Notes: generated by a model not told the origin, from the sequence alone. Numbered from the stretch's first letter, positions 8,854 through 17,867 are shown. The stretch: 64,000 nucleotides of DNA from Intestinimonas massiliensis (ex Afouda et al. 2020) (GCF_001244995.1 NZ_LN869529.1:2126957-2190956); one strand, 5' to 3'. Numbers and translations are program-made.

Positions 8854-9714
8854 TCATCCCTCCTTGTTGCTGCCCAGGTAGGCCTTGATGACCTCTGGGT
8901 TGTTCTGGATGTCCTCGGCGGTACCCTTGGCGATGACCTGACCGAAGTTGAGCACGCAGATGCCCTCGCAGATGCCCATGACCAGGCTCATGTCGTGCTC
9001 GATGAGCATGATGGCGATCTGGAAGGTATCCCGGATCTTGACGATGTTGTCCATCAGCTCACTGGTCTCGGAGGGATTCATGCCCGCCGCCGGCTCGTCT
9101 AGCAGCAGCAGGGACGGGTTGGTGCCCAGGGCCCGGACGATCTCCAGACGCCGCTGGGCGCCGTAAGGCAGGCTGCCCGCCTCGTGGCCGGCCAGGTCCT
9201 GCATGTCAAAGATGCTCAGCAGCTCCATGGCCCGCCCCCGGGCAATCTCCCCCCCCCGCCAGTAGCCCGGCAGACGGAGGATGGCCGCCGGCAGGCGGTA
9301 GTCCATCTCATTGTGCAGGCCGATGAGCACGTTGTCCAGCACGCTCAGGCTCTTGAACAGGCGGATGTTCTGGAAGGTGCGGGCGATGCCCAGCTTATTG
9401 ACCTGGATGGTGTTCAGACCGGCGGTATCGTGGCCGTCCAGCAGGATGGTGCCCCGGGGGGGGTGGTACACCTTGGTCAGCAGATTGAATACCGTGGTCT
9501 TGCCCGCGCCGTTGGGGCCGATCAGGCCGGCGATCTCGGTGCGGCCGATGGCCATGTTGAAGTCGTTGACGGCGGTCAGGCCGCCGAAGTCGATGCCCAG
9601 GTGGCGGCACTCGAGGATGGGGCTCTTGTCCACGTCCCGCTCTGGGATGATGTTGGGGTTGGGCACCGGCACCAGCTTGGCCTCGGGTATGCGTCGATTG
9701 GCGGCTGCACTCAT
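8854..9714 (-). CDS. livG: Branched-chain amino-acid ABC transporter ATPase LivG
   Basis: 286 aa. Walker A GPNGAGKTT, signature region SLPYGAQRRLEI, Walker B LLLLDEPAAGMNP and switch IEHDM are present. An N-terminal extension of about 25 residues precedes the ATPase core, slightly longer than usual. The start overlaps the livM stop by 4 bp (translational coupling). Paired with LivF in the heterodimeric ATPase. Confidence 0.93.
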   Translation of the reverse strand: MSAAANRRIPEAKLVPVPNPNIIPERDVDKSPILECRHLGIDFGGLTAVNDFNMAIGRTEIAGLIGPNGAGKTTVFNLLTKVYHPPRGTILLDGHDTAGLNTIQVNKLGIARTFQNIRLFKSLSVLDNVLIGLHNEMDYRLPAAILRLPGYWRGGEIARGRAMELLSIFDMQDLAGHEAGSLPYGAQRRLEIVRALGTNPSLLLLDEPAAGMNPSETSELMDNIVKIRDTFQIAIMLIEHDMSLVMGICEGICVLNFGQVIAKGTAEDIQNNPEVIKAYLGSNKEG

Positions 9715-10754
9715 TTCTGAGCCCCCTCCTTTCCCGTTCTGGTCCCGCCGTTCATCAGCTTCTCCAAGATGCGGGACAGGGAGAAGTCATAGGTGCCCAT
9801 GAGGCCCTTGGGGCGGAAGATCATCATCAGCACCAGCAGCAGGGAGTAGGCCACCATCCGGTAGTCCGCCACCGAGCGCAGCAGCTCAGGCAGAATGGTG
9901 AGCACCGTGGCCGACAGGACGGAGCCCAGCATGGAGCCCATGCCGCCCAGCACCACCATGACCAGGATCTCGATGGACTTCATGAATTTAAAGGTGGAGG
10001 GGTACAGGGAGCCCAGATATCCGGCGTACAGGCAGCCGGCGATGCCCGCGAAGAAGGCGGACAGAACGAAGGCCATGACCTTGTAATAGGTGGTGTTGAC
10101 GCCGCAGGACTCGGCGGCGATCTCATTCTCCCGGATGGACAGGATGGCCCGGCCGTGGCGGGATTTCATCACCATGTGGATGATCAGGCAGGTAAGAGCC
10201 ACGCAGAGGAACACCAGCGTGAAGCTGGAGATCTTGGGGATGCGCTTGAGGCCGGCGGCGCCGTAGGTAAACTTGAAGCCCAGCACCGAGTCGATGTTGG
10301 TCAGGACCACCCGGATGATCTCGCCGAAGCCCAGGGTGATGATGGCCAGATAGTCGCCCTTCAGCCGCAGGGCGGGGATGCCGATGATGAGGCCGAAGAT
10401 ACCCGCCATGATACCGGACAGCAGCAGAGCGGCGACGATATAAGGCAGGCAGCCGGCGGTATTGCCCGCCTTGAGCAGCTCGTCCACGGGGGTGGACTTG
10501 AGAAAGATGCCGCCGGTGTAGGCGCCCACCGCCATAAAGCCGGCGTGGCCCAGGGGAAGCTGGCCCAGATAGCCGGTGGCCATGTTCAGGGAGACGGCCA
10601 AAATGATGTTGATGCCCACGGTGACGAGGATGCCGGACCAGTAATTGGTGATGGACCCGCTCCGGATCAGGCCGAAGAGCACCGCCCACAGGGCGATGGT
10701 CAGCACCAGGTTGATCCCATAGCGGACGGGCATGGAAATGCGTTTTTGTTTCAT
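9711..10754 (-). CDS. livM: Branched-chain amino-acid ABC transporter permease LivM
   Basis: 347-aa polytopic membrane protein with about nine hydrophobic segments. The conserved permease loop is visible as YLAIITLGFGEIIR and the N-terminal MATGYLGQLPLGHAGF motif is typical of LivM. The ATG at 10754 is chosen because GAGGAGG lies upstream; the in-frame ATG three codons earlier overlaps the SD. It partners LivH. Confidence 0.92.
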   Translation of the reverse strand: MKQKRISMPVRYGINLVLTIALWAVLFGLIRSGSITNYWSGILVTVGINIILAVSLNMATGYLGQLPLGHAGFMAVGAYTGGIFLKSTPVDELLKAGNTAGCLPYIVAALLLSGIMAGIFGLIIGIPALRLKGDYLAIITLGFGEIIRVVLTNIDSVLGFKFTYGAAGLKRIPKISSFTLVFLCVALTCLIIHMVMKSRHGRAILSIRENEIAAESCGVNTTYYKVMAFVLSAFFAGIAGCLYAGYLGSLYPSTFKFMKSIEILVMVVLGGMGSMLGSVLSATVLTILPELLRSVADYRMVAYSLLLVLMMIFRPKGLMGTYDFSLSRILEKLMNGGTRTGKEGAQK

Positions 10755-10767
10755 GTCGCCCACCTCC

Positions 10768-11643
10768 TCAAACCTTTTCCGTGATGGGCCGGCCCAGGAT
10801 GCCCGTGGGCTTGACCAGCAGGACCACGATCAGGATGGCAAAAACCACGCCGTCCTTCCACACGGACAGTCCCGCGGCGGAGACCAGCGCCTCGGCCATG
10901 CCGATGGCGAAGCCGCCGATGACCGCCCCGGGAATGGAGCCGATGCCGCCCAGCACGGCGGCCACGAAGGCCTTCAGGCCCAGCATGGAGCCCATGGTGG
11001 GGCTGGCCTGGGGGTAGGCACACATGTACAGCACCGAGCCGATGCCCGCCAGTGCGGAACCCACGGCAAAGGTGAAGGAGATGGTCTTATTGATGTTGAT
11101 GCCCATGAGCTGGGCGGCGCCCATATCCTCGGACACGGCCCGCATGGCCTTGCCCAGCTTGGTCCCCTGCACCAGGAAGGTGAGCAGAAGCATGGCCGCC
11201 ACCGAGACCAGGATGGTGATCAGGGCCGCATAGCTGATACTAATGCCGCCCACGCTCAGGTTGCCGGTGACCATGGGGTCCATGCTCTTGGAGTCGGCTC
11301 CAAAAATGAGCTGGGCCCCGTTTTCCAGCAGGAAGGAGATGCCAATGGCGGTAATGAGGAGGCTGAGACGGGGAGCGGAGCGCAGGGGGGTGTAGGCTAC
11401 CTTCTCGATGACCACGCCCAGCAGGGTGCTTACCACCACTGCCAACACCACCGACAGCAGCGGGTGGAGGTGGAAGGTGGTAATGGCGTAGAAGGTCATG
11501 TAGGCGCCTACCATAATGATGTCGCCGTGGGCAAAGTTGAGCAGCAGGATGATGCCGTACACCATGCTGTAGCCCAGGGCCACCAGCGCAAAGATGGAGC
11601 CGGTCTGGAGCCCGTTGATGATTTGGGCGATCACGAGGGACAT
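10768..11643 (-). CDS. livH: Branched-chain amino-acid ABC transporter permease LivH
   Basis: 291 aa, about eight membrane segments; starts MSLVIAQIINGLQTGSIFAL, a very typical LivH N-terminus. SD GAAAGGA precedes ATG 11643; upstream in-frame ATGs would encode an arginine-rich, unconserved extension through the intergenic hairpins. It lies 13 bp before livM. Confidence 0.92.
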   Translation of the reverse strand: MSLVIAQIINGLQTGSIFALVALGYSMVYGIILLLNFAHGDIIMVGAYMTFYAITTFHLHPLLSVVLAVVVSTLLGVVIEKVAYTPLRSAPRLSLLITAIGISFLLENGAQLIFGADSKSMDPMVTGNLSVGGISISYAALITILVSVAAMLLLTFLVQGTKLGKAMRAVSEDMGAAQLMGININKTISFTFAVGSALAGIGSVLYMCAYPQASPTMGSMLGLKAFVAAVLGGIGSIPGAVIGGFAIGMAEALVSAAGLSVWKDGVVFAILIVVLLVKPTGILGRPITEKV

Positions 11644-11799
11644 CCGTGCGTCACGTCCTTTCTTTCTCTTCAGACGGCGGGGCCTGGTCCGGCCCCGGCT
11701 GAGACCTTTGATACGGACGGCCAGTGGCCGCCCCCACGGTCCGGACACCGTGGAGACGCCCATTGGACGTCCGTGTTGCCTGTCCCGTATGCAAGGACA

Positions 11800-11830
11800 A
11801 TGCGGGGGGAAGGAGCACTTCCCCCCGCAC
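11800..11830 (-). terminator. Hairpin between livK and livH (processing site or attenuator)
   Basis: A 12-bp stem (TGCGGGGGGAAG with complement, loop GAGCA) with only a weak T-run on the minus strand. The 207-bp livK-livH gap also holds smaller hairpins such as CCACGG...CCGTGG. Such structures commonly let the binding protein be made in excess over the membrane components; that role is inferred. Confidence 0.55.
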
Positions 11831-11850
11831 TGCAGTGGCTTGCGTCGGGC

Positions 11851-13098
11851 TTAGTACAGCTCGGTGAATTTCTCCTCGCCGCCCTGGAGCTGGATCATGG
11901 CGGCGGACTTGATGGGATTGTTGTACGGATCGAAGGTGTAGGAGCCGGTGATGCCCTCCGTGCCGTCGTTGGCGGCCAGAGCGTCAATGACGGCCTGTTT
12001 ATACTCGTCGGTACCGGCGGTGAGGCCGGCGTCCTCAGCGGACTTCAGGGCATTGCACATCAGCATGGCGGCGTCATAGGCCAGAGGGGCAAACATGTTG
12101 GGCACAGGCTCGCCATAGGTGGCCTGGTAGTCGGCCTCGAACTGAGCCACGGACTCGGTACCGGGGGCGTAGCCGGAGCAGTAGACGGTGCCCTCCAGAT
12201 CCTCGGGAGAAGCGTAGTCCCTGATGCCGCCGAAGCCGTCGCCGCCCAGGAAGGTGGCGGTGATCCCAGCCTGACGGCCCTGGGTGATGGCCAGGCCGGC
12301 CTCACCGTAGTAAATGGGGCAGAACACCACGTCGGGGTTCTTGGAGGCGATGTTGGTCATCTGGGCCTTGTAATCCTTGTCACCGGTGGCAAAGGCCTCG
12401 GTGGCCACCACCTCCAGGCCCAGCTCGGCGGCCTTCTCCACAAAGGCGTCCTTCAGGCCCTCAGAGTAGTCGTTGCCGGTCTCGAAGAGGATGCCCGCGG
12501 TCCTGGCGCCCAGCTTGTTGTAGGCGTAGTCAGCCATCTTCTCGCCCTGGAAGGGGTCGATGAAGCAGGAGCGGAACACGTTGGTGCGGATCTCGCTGTT
12601 TTCGTCCTCGGGGTCGATCATGGTCACGCCGGCCGCGGTGGCGGAGGCGGTGATCTGGGGCATGTTGACCTCGTAGGTGGCATCGGCCAGGGCGATGGTG
12701 GCGCCGGTGAGCACGGAGCCGATGACGGCGGTGATGCCGTTGTCCATGGCCAGGTTGAAGGCGTTGACGGTCTCGATGCCGTCGGCCTTGTCATCATACT
12801 CCAGGACCTTGATGGTCTTGCCGTTGATGCCGCCGTTGGCGTTGAGCTGATCAATGTACAGCTTGGCGCCGTTATGGACCGGAATGCCATACTGGGCATA
12901 GTCGCCGGTGGTGTTGGTGATCAGGGCGATGGTGATCTCACCGCTCTCGCCGGTGGAGCCGGTCTCGGCAGGCTGAGACGCCGCGGGAGCCGAGGCGGAC
13001 GGCGAGGGGCTGGCGGAGCTACCGCCGCCGCAGCCGGCCAGCAGGGAGAAGCACATGGCAGCCACGAGAGCAAGAGACAAAACACGGAACTTCTTCAT
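11851..13098 (-). CDS. livK: Branched-chain amino-acid binding lipoprotein LivK
   Basis: 415-aa extracellular binding protein. Signal peptide with lipobox LLAGC near residue 23, then a Ser/Pro/Ala-rich linker, then a periplasmic-binding-protein type I fold (ITIALITNTTGDYAQYG at the N-terminal lobe). It delivers substrate to LivHM. First gene of the operon, with a strong promoter 30 bp upstream. SD AAAGGAGG precedes the ATG. The ligand cannot be deduced beyond the Leu/Ile/Val/amide family. Confidence 0.92.
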   Translation of the reverse strand: MKKFRVLSLALVAAMCFSLLAGCGGGSSASPSPSASAPAASQPAETGSTGESGEITIALITNTTGDYAQYGIPVHNGAKLYIDQLNANGGINGKTIKVLEYDDKADGIETVNAFNLAMDNGITAVIGSVLTGATIALADATYEVNMPQITASATAAGVTMIDPEDENSEIRTNVFRSCFIDPFQGEKMADYAYNKLGARTAGILFETGNDYSEGLKDAFVEKAAELGLEVVATEAFATGDKDYKAQMTNIASKNPDVVFCPIYYGEAGLAITQGRQAGITATFLGGDGFGGIRDYASPEDLEGTVYCSGYAPGTESVAQFEADYQATYGEPVPNMFAPLAYDAAMLMCNALKSAEDAGLTAGTDEYKQAVIDALAANDGTEGITGSYTFDPYNNPIKSAAMIQLQGGEEKFTELY

Positions 13099-13121
13099 TT
13101 CATACTACCTCCTTTGGGATT

Positions 13122-13158
13122 GTTGACAATTATAAGCTCCCCTTCTAAAATTGTCAAC
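13122..13158 (-). promoter_or_regulatory. livK promoter overlapped by a perfect 10-bp inverted repeat
   Basis: Minus-strand TTGACA (13157-13152), 17-bp spacer, TATAAT (13134-13129). The inverted repeat GTTGACAATT/AATTGTCAAC has one arm on the -35 and the other covering the last base of the -10 and the start region. This is the geometry of a repressor operator; the regulator is unknown. Confidence 0.8.
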
Positions 13159-13241
13159 CGTCGTTTCCGCCAAAAGGCCTTTTCCGCACAGAATATTTCA
13201 AGCAGAAATGACAAAGTTGCCCTTCCGTCCTTCATTTCCGG

Positions 13242-13973
13242 TCAGATCAGAAAGCCGCCGTCCACGCCCAGCACCTGTCCGGTAATAAAATCCGCCCCCT
13301 CGGAGGCCAAGAACAGCACTGCCCGTGCCACCTCCTCCGGGGCGCCGAGGCGGCCCAAAGGGGTCTCCTCCGCCAAAACGGCCAGGTCCCCGGGAGGCAG
13401 ATGGGCATTCATGTCGGTGTCAATGACCCCCGGCGCCACGCAGTTCACCGTGATGCCGGAGGGCCCCAACTCCCGGGCCAGGGCCTTGGTTAGCCCTATG
13501 ACGCCCGCTTTGGCGGCGGAATAGGCCGCCTCACAGGAGGCCCCGGAGCGCCCCCACATGGAAGAGACGGTGACAATGCGCCCCGTCTTGCGCGCCACCA
13601 TATGGCGGTAGACTGCCCGGCAGCAATAGAATACTCCGTCCAGGTCCACTCCCATCAGCCTGCGCCAATCTGCATCACTTGTTTCACACAAAAGTCCCTG
13701 GGAGGCCACCCCTGCGTTGCATACCAAAATGTCAAGTTGACAAAATTTATCCAACACATTGTCAACCATACGCCGGACCTGCTCCGGGTCGGAGACGTCG
13801 GCCTGCACCGCCAGAGCTGGGCGGCCCTCCGCCGCCAGCTCCGCCGCCAGGTCCTCTGCCTCCCGTCGGGAGTGGTGATAGTTGATGGCTACCGCGTAGC
13901 CCGCCCGGGCAAGCGTCCGGGCCGTGGCGGCGCCTATGCCCCGGCTGCCGCCGGTAATCAATGCCGTTTTCAT
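13242..13973 (-). CDS. SDR family oxidoreductase (FabG-like)
   Basis: 243-aa short-chain dehydrogenase/reductase. The N-terminal TGGSRGIGAA nucleotide loop, the catalytic Ser-Tyr-Lys set (SSMWG, then YSAAK) and the C-terminal TGQVLGVDGG are all present, as in 3-oxoacyl-ACP reductases. ATG 13973 is used because the protein then begins MKTALITGG; the upstream in-frame ATG lies inside the preceding esterase's end. It is 5 bp downstream of the esterase, so the two are co-transcribed. A dedicated FabG role is not implied, since no fab genes are nearby. Confidence 0.85.
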   Translation of the reverse strand: MKTALITGGSRGIGAATARTLARAGYAVAINYHHSRREAEDLAAELAAEGRPALAVQADVSDPEQVRRMVDNVLDKFCQLDILVCNAGVASQGLLCETSDADWRRLMGVDLDGVFYCCRAVYRHMVARKTGRIVTVSSMWGRSGASCEAAYSAAKAGVIGLTKALARELGPSGITVNCVAPGVIDTDMNAHLPPGDLAVLAEETPLGRLGAPEEVARAVLFLASEGADFITGQVLGVDGGFLI

Positions 13974-13978
13974 TTCCT

Positions 13979-14776
13979 TCACAGTCCTTTCAGCCACTCC
14001 AGGCACAGGGGGAACCAGGTGGCCACATGGGGGTCCTGCTGCTCCGGCCGCCCCTGCGTCCGCCGGTCGGCCAGGGCCATGGCGTGAGGGCCGTCGGGGT
14101 AGAGGTGCAGTTCAAAGGGGACCCCCGCCCGACGCAGCGCCGCCACATAGAGCAGGGTGTTTTCCGCCGGAACCCGGTCATCGGTCCCGGTACACCAAAG
14201 AAACGCGGGGGGATTTCCGGCGGTCACGCTGTTCTCCAGCGAGAGCTCCGGCGGTATCTCCGCCATGTCGTCCGCTCCCGTCAACGTGCGGAAGCAGTCT
14301 GCAGCCCCGAACGCCCCGGCGGTGACGACCGGGTAGCCGAGGATGGCCGCGTCCGGTCGGGCCTCCGCCGGGCGCAGGCCCAGGCGCTCCTCCAGCACAG
14401 GACTGCCCCAGAGGTTGGCCAGACAGCCTGCCAGATGGCCTCCGGCGGAAAAGCCGCACACCGCCACCCGGCCGCCCCGTCCTCTCCGGATGCGCGCCAA
14501 AGCCGCCCCAGCCTCCAGAAAGGGCTGAGGCCAGCGGTCGGGCGCCACACTGTAGTCCAGCACCCAGGCGTGGATTCCGGCCGCCGCAAAGGCGGCAGCC
14601 ACCGGTGCCCCCTCCCGGGGAGCCGTCATCCGATAGGCCCCGCCGGGCAGCAGGAGCACACTCCACTCGCTTTCTTCCCCCGCCGCCGGAAATTCGGTCA
14701 TGCGGAGCTCCGTAGCCGCCTCCGGCAGGTGTGGGTCCAGCTCCCAACGGCTCCAGACGCGCGTCCTCACAGTCAT
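13979..14776 (-). CDS. Alpha/beta-hydrolase esterase (acetyl-esterase-like)
   Basis: 265 aa. LLLPGGAY supplies the oxyanion segment and GFSAGGH the nucleophile elbow; Asp (GTDDRVPAENT) and His (YPDGPHAMA) complete the triad. The layout resembles the BD-FAE/acetylxylan-esterase group of cytoplasmic esterases. No signal peptide is seen. It is first of a two-gene unit with the SDR downstream. Substrate unknown. Confidence 0.8.
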   Translation of the reverse strand: MTVRTRVWSRWELDPHLPEAATELRMTEFPAAGEESEWSVLLLPGGAYRMTAPREGAPVAAAFAAAGIHAWVLDYSVAPDRWPQPFLEAGAALARIRRGRGGRVAVCGFSAGGHLAGCLANLWGSPVLEERLGLRPAEARPDAAILGYPVVTAGAFGAADCFRTLTGADDMAEIPPELSLENSVTAGNPPAFLWCTGTDDRVPAENTLLYVAALRRAGVPFELHLYPDGPHAMALADRRTQGRPEQQDPHVATWFPLCLEWLKGL

Positions 14777-14849
14777 CCCTCACTTTTACGTCATTTTTCC
14801 CAGTATACCAGCTTTCACGCCGGTTGACCACCCTCTTGTGAAAAAAGCC

Positions 14850-14878
14850 TTGACAAGCCCTTACCAATCCGCTATAAT
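14850..14878 (+). promoter_or_regulatory. Sigma-A promoter of tRNA-Val
   Basis: TTGACA, 17-bp spacer, TATAAT, ending 14 bp before the tRNA. Confidence 0.92.
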
Positions 14879-14892
14879 GATTTTTGCGCTTC

Positions 14893-14969
14893 GGACGATT
14901 AGCTCAGCTGGTATGAGCATCCGCTTGACGTGCGGGAGGTCACAGGTTCAAGTCCTGTATCGTCCACCA
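14893..14969 (+). tRNA. tRNA-Val (anticodon GAC)
   Basis: 77 nt including an encoded CCA. The 7-bp acceptor stem GGACGAT/ATCGTCC, D-loop AGCTGGTATGAG, anticodon loop TTGACGT (anticodon GAC) and T-arm AGGTTCAAGTCCT all fold normally. A single-gene transcript with its own promoter and terminator. Confidence 0.96.
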
Positions 14970-14971
14970 TG

Positions 14972-15007
14972 AAAAAGCCCAGGAACCATATGGTTCCTGG
15001 GCTTTTT
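14972..15007 (+). terminator. Intrinsic terminator of tRNA-Val
   Basis: Perfect 16-bp stem AAAAAGCCCAGGAACC with complement, loop ATAT, ending in TTTTT. Confidence 0.93.
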
Positions 15008-15009
15008 AC

Positions 15010-15388
15010 GTCTTTTAGCCGGAATTTGGGGGGCGAATGCGCTCCCACATACAAGAAACGGATGCGGGCGGCAAGGAATACGCCTTCACTGCCCGCTTCC
15101 CTTCAGAGAGAACATTCGGTAAGCGCGGGGTGTTTGGCCGGTGACGACCTAAAAACTGCGATTAAGATTTGGCAGGACGCGAGTGCGTTCTCGGCTATGT
15201 TCCGGCCGCTGGAGGCGAGCTGTTCCTCCACGCGTTTAATATGCCGGAACTGCACATACTTCCATAAAAAAGAAGGCTGTTCCGCTTTTTGAACTGCGCA
15301 GATAGCCTGGACGTGTGGGCGCCGACCGGTGCATGGAACCGGGCCTTCTCCAATGACCGGCTCTAGAGCTTATGGCCAGCCTCCTTAC
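15010..15388 (+). other. Intergenic stretch without a recognisable gene
   Basis: About 380 bp with no SD-preceded frame that looks like a protein. Short fragments such as VLGYVPAAGGELFLHAFNMPE, interrupted by stops, hint at a decayed gene, but no family can be named. Confidence 0.4.
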
Positions 15389-15425
15389 AAAAGGGCCCTG
15401 GAGAATGATTCTCCAGGGCCCTTTT
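15389..15425 (-). terminator. Bidirectional-looking terminator below the sigma-54 symporter operon
   Basis: Nearly perfect palindrome AAAAGGGCCCTGGAGAAT with complement. It lies 60 bp past the stop of the last minus-strand gene and ends in TTTTGT on that strand. Confidence 0.85.
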
Positions 15426-15484
15426 GTGTATTGGCAGCACCAAAATGAGAGGACCGGGCAGCCACCCGGTCCTTCCTTGATGGT

Positions 15485-16012
15485 TCAGGGCTCATGGGAT
15501 GCACATCTGACGGAGAATACCAGCTCCCGCAGAAAATCCTCTTCCTCAGTTACCTTGTCCGGCAGCCCGATCACCGAGCTGACCACAGCCCGACCGGAGT
15601 TCTCGTCATAGAAGGCCAACTGCATGGTCCGTACGGAACCGTCGGTCTTTTTTTTGACCAGACCCGGGCTGGCTCGGTATTCCGACACGATATAGGCGGC
15701 TTTCCCGTCCATGAAGTCAATGACCTCCATGGTCTCCACCTGGAACGGTGCTTTTTTCATCTGCCTTTGATACTGCATCAAAATGTTGTCGCAGTACTGG
15801 CGGGCAAAGCTCTCGTTGTCGCCGGGGACCTTCTCCCAATTGATACTCAGGGAAACCTGGGCTCCCTTTTTGGGGATGTAGTCCTCAATACGGAAAAAAC
15901 CCGTGGTATAGTCAAAGGTGCGCTTTGGATTGAAAAAGATCTTCCAGTCCTTGGGGTGCTCGATTGAGACGCCATAGATGGAAAACAAGGTCTTCTCCGT
16001 CAGAGTGGTCAT
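15485..16012 (-). CDS. Hypothetical protein, possibly DUF1795/PsbP-like fold
   Basis: 175 aa, no signal peptide or membrane segment. It opens with FSIYGVSIEHPKDWKIFFNP, and has alternating strands, a GKAAYIVSEYRAS segment and a QLAFYDENSGRAVVSSV segment, reminiscent of the MOG1/PsbP-like fold of DUF1795 proteins. It is the last gene of the operon acyl-CoA dehydrogenase / small membrane protein / symporter, 13 bp after the symporter stop. Fold assignment is by eye only; function unknown. Confidence 0.7.
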   Translation of the reverse strand: MTTLTEKTLFSIYGVSIEHPKDWKIFFNPKRTFDYTTGFFRIEDYIPKKGAQVSLSINWEKVPGDNESFARQYCDNILMQYQRQMKKAPFQVETMEVIDFMDGKAAYIVSEYRASPGLVKKKTDGSVRTMQLAFYDENSGRAVVSSVIGLPDKVTEEEDFLRELVFSVRCASHEP

Positions 16013-16025
16013 AGTATCCCTCCTA

Positions 16026-17609
16026 TCAGCGCTTGCTGGCCAATTGCTCAGGACGGAAGGTGGAGGCTAAGATGGTATTGCCCACAATTGTATCCATATC
16101 GGTACCGGCGCTGATGTAATTTTCCACCCGGGTAATGTACTTGTCTGCAATCTCCTCCGGACATTTGGTGCACAGACTGACCACGATGTAGAGGACGGCG
16201 TTGATGAGCAGGCCCCAGGAGAGCGCAGACAAACCCAGAGGCAGATTTTTAATGAAGAACGTGCCAAGGGTGACGATGATGCAGCCCACGATGGTACCCG
16301 CCCAGGCCCCCTCCTTGGTCCCCTTTTTCCAGAACAGGCCGCCGATGGTGGCGGGCATGACCATGGCAAAGTAGGGGGAGGAGAGCTTGTAGGCGTAATC
16401 CACGATGGCAGCCGGCCGCAGCCAGACGATGATGAGCATACCGATCATCATAATGATTACCACGATGCGGGTCCAATGCACTACCTTTTTGTCGTCGGCA
16501 GGCAGTCCTTTTAGCAGGAAACGATGCCGAACAAACAGGTCCTTGGTCACCATGGCCGTACCGGACAGAAGCATTGACTCGCCGGTAGAGATAGCAAAGG
16601 CGAAGAGACACAGCATGGCGACGGCACTGACGATGGGGGGCGCGAAGTTTGTGGCCAGATAGGGCACTAGAGAGTCCGCCTTGTCAAAGCCGGAGCCCAG
16701 GATGCCGGGGCCGATGTAAATACCGATGAGAATCAGGCCGGTGAAGGTCATCAGGTAGCCCAGCGGCAGGCCCCACGCCATGACCTCAAAGTTCTTCTTG
16801 CTCTTTGCAATGTAGCAGCGGGAATAGATGTGGGGCCACACAATCGTGGCGACCGAGGCGGTAAGGGCCTGGTTGATGATGCCGGGGATGGTGAAGTAGC
16901 CGGTGGCACCCGGCGCCCCTAAGTTGGCCACGGACACTGGATCGTTCTTGATGGCCTCGTAAACCCCTACCATACCGCCGTCGAAGTTCCGCACCACCAG
17001 GACGACGACCAGCACCCACAGGGTACCCACACCCAAGATAAAGTTAAAGGTATCCATCCAGGCCACCGCCTTCATGCCGCCTCCGAATACATGGAAACAG
17101 ATGATGGCGCAGGCAAAGAGTACCGCGAGGAAGTAGGGCACGAAGCCCTTGGTTGAGACGTTCATACCATCGCCAATGGTGATGAGCTGCAGAGCCACAT
17201 AGGGCACAATCATGGCCACCATGAGAATCGCACAGAACACGCCGTACTTCTCGGAATAATAGCGGCTGCGCAGGAAATCAATCGGTGTTGTAAAGCCATA
17301 CTCCTTGCCCAGGAGCCACAGGCGGTAGCCAATCACCGCGAACTCCAGGCCAACGCAGAAGGCGCCCATACCGGAGATGTAGCCGGCGCCCAGCTTATAG
17401 GACGAAGAAGGCCAGCCGTAGAAGGCCAGGCCGCTGAACACCGATACGGCAGTGGAGCAGACGAGCATAAAGGTGTTGACGCCGCGGTCGGCGTTGTAGA
17501 AGGTCTCGGTCGAGCCGCTGGTCTTTCGGTAGTTGGCCAGGCCCTGAATGACCATGAAGACGCCATAAACTCCGCAGAGCACCAGCGTAAAAACTGCGTA
17601 CATATTCAT
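16026..17609 (-). CDS. Sodium:solute symporter (SSS family)
   Basis: 527-aa polytopic membrane protein with about 13 hydrophobic segments. Family signatures include GYISGMGAFCVGLEF near the N-terminus, VFGGGMKAVAWMD and FAFAISTGESMLLSGTAMVTKD. SSS members carry carboxylates, sugars or amino acids with Na+. It follows a 70-aa membrane protein and an acyl-CoA dehydrogenase behind a sigma-54 promoter, so a short carboxylate feeding the acyl-CoA pathway is the likely substrate (inference). Confidence 0.9.
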   Translation of the reverse strand: MNMYAVFTLVLCGVYGVFMVIQGLANYRKTSGSTETFYNADRGVNTFMLVCSTAVSVFSGLAFYGWPSSSYKLGAGYISGMGAFCVGLEFAVIGYRLWLLGKEYGFTTPIDFLRSRYYSEKYGVFCAILMVAMIVPYVALQLITIGDGMNVSTKGFVPYFLAVLFACAIICFHVFGGGMKAVAWMDTFNFILGVGTLWVLVVVLVVRNFDGGMVGVYEAIKNDPVSVANLGAPGATGYFTIPGIINQALTASVATIVWPHIYSRCYIAKSKKNFEVMAWGLPLGYLMTFTGLILIGIYIGPGILGSGFDKADSLVPYLATNFAPPIVSAVAMLCLFAFAISTGESMLLSGTAMVTKDLFVRHRFLLKGLPADDKKVVHWTRIVVIIMMIGMLIIVWLRPAAIVDYAYKLSSPYFAMVMPATIGGLFWKKGTKEGAWAGTIVGCIIVTLGTFFIKNLPLGLSALSWGLLINAVLYIVVSLCTKCPEEIADKYITRVENYISAGTDMDTIVGNTILASTFRPEQLASKR

Positions 17610-17654
17610 ATTGCGTTATACCTCCTCCATGTTTCGTTGGAACGGTGCAGGGGG

Positions 17655-17867
17655 TCAAATATCTTTCTGGCGGGCAAAAAACTGGATGAAGTAGGCGCCC
17701 CAGATGAGAGAGCCGATGGGGGCGGTGCCGAAAAACAGCAGATAATGCAGGCTCAGCCAGCCAAAAAGGATGGGGTTGGGCAGGATGGGAATGACCAGAA
17801 AGTTAAACGCAAAGAATATGATGTTGATGATGATAAACAGGGTGGCGTTGGGCTTTGGCTGATTCAT
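17655..17867 (-). CDS. Small membrane protein, probable symporter accessory subunit
   Basis: 70 aa with two hydrophobic helices (about residues 9-29 and 35-63) and a short charged C-terminus. It lies 45 bp upstream of the SSS symporter. Small two-helix proteins (DUF3311/YhdT type) regularly accompany SSS transporters such as PanF; assignment as such a partner is by size, topology and position. SD GGAGGA precedes the ATG. Confidence 0.72.
   Translation of the reverse strand: MNQPKPNATLFIIINIIFFAFNFLVIPILPNPILFGWLSLHYLLFFGTAPIGSLIWGAYFIQFFARQKDI

Noticed and set aside
6666-8888. 740-residue plus-strand frame across several genes
   Set aside because: Pro/Arg/Gly-rich, crosses a terminator and the opposite-strand phospholipase-like gene and livF; no domain.
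10732-13524. 930-residue frame spanning livM-livH-livK on the opposite strand
   Set aside because: Crosses three real genes and the livK promoter; composition is that of an antisense shadow.
14930-15292. Frame beginning inside tRNA-Val
   Set aside because: Starts within the tRNA and reads through its terminator; no SD or family.
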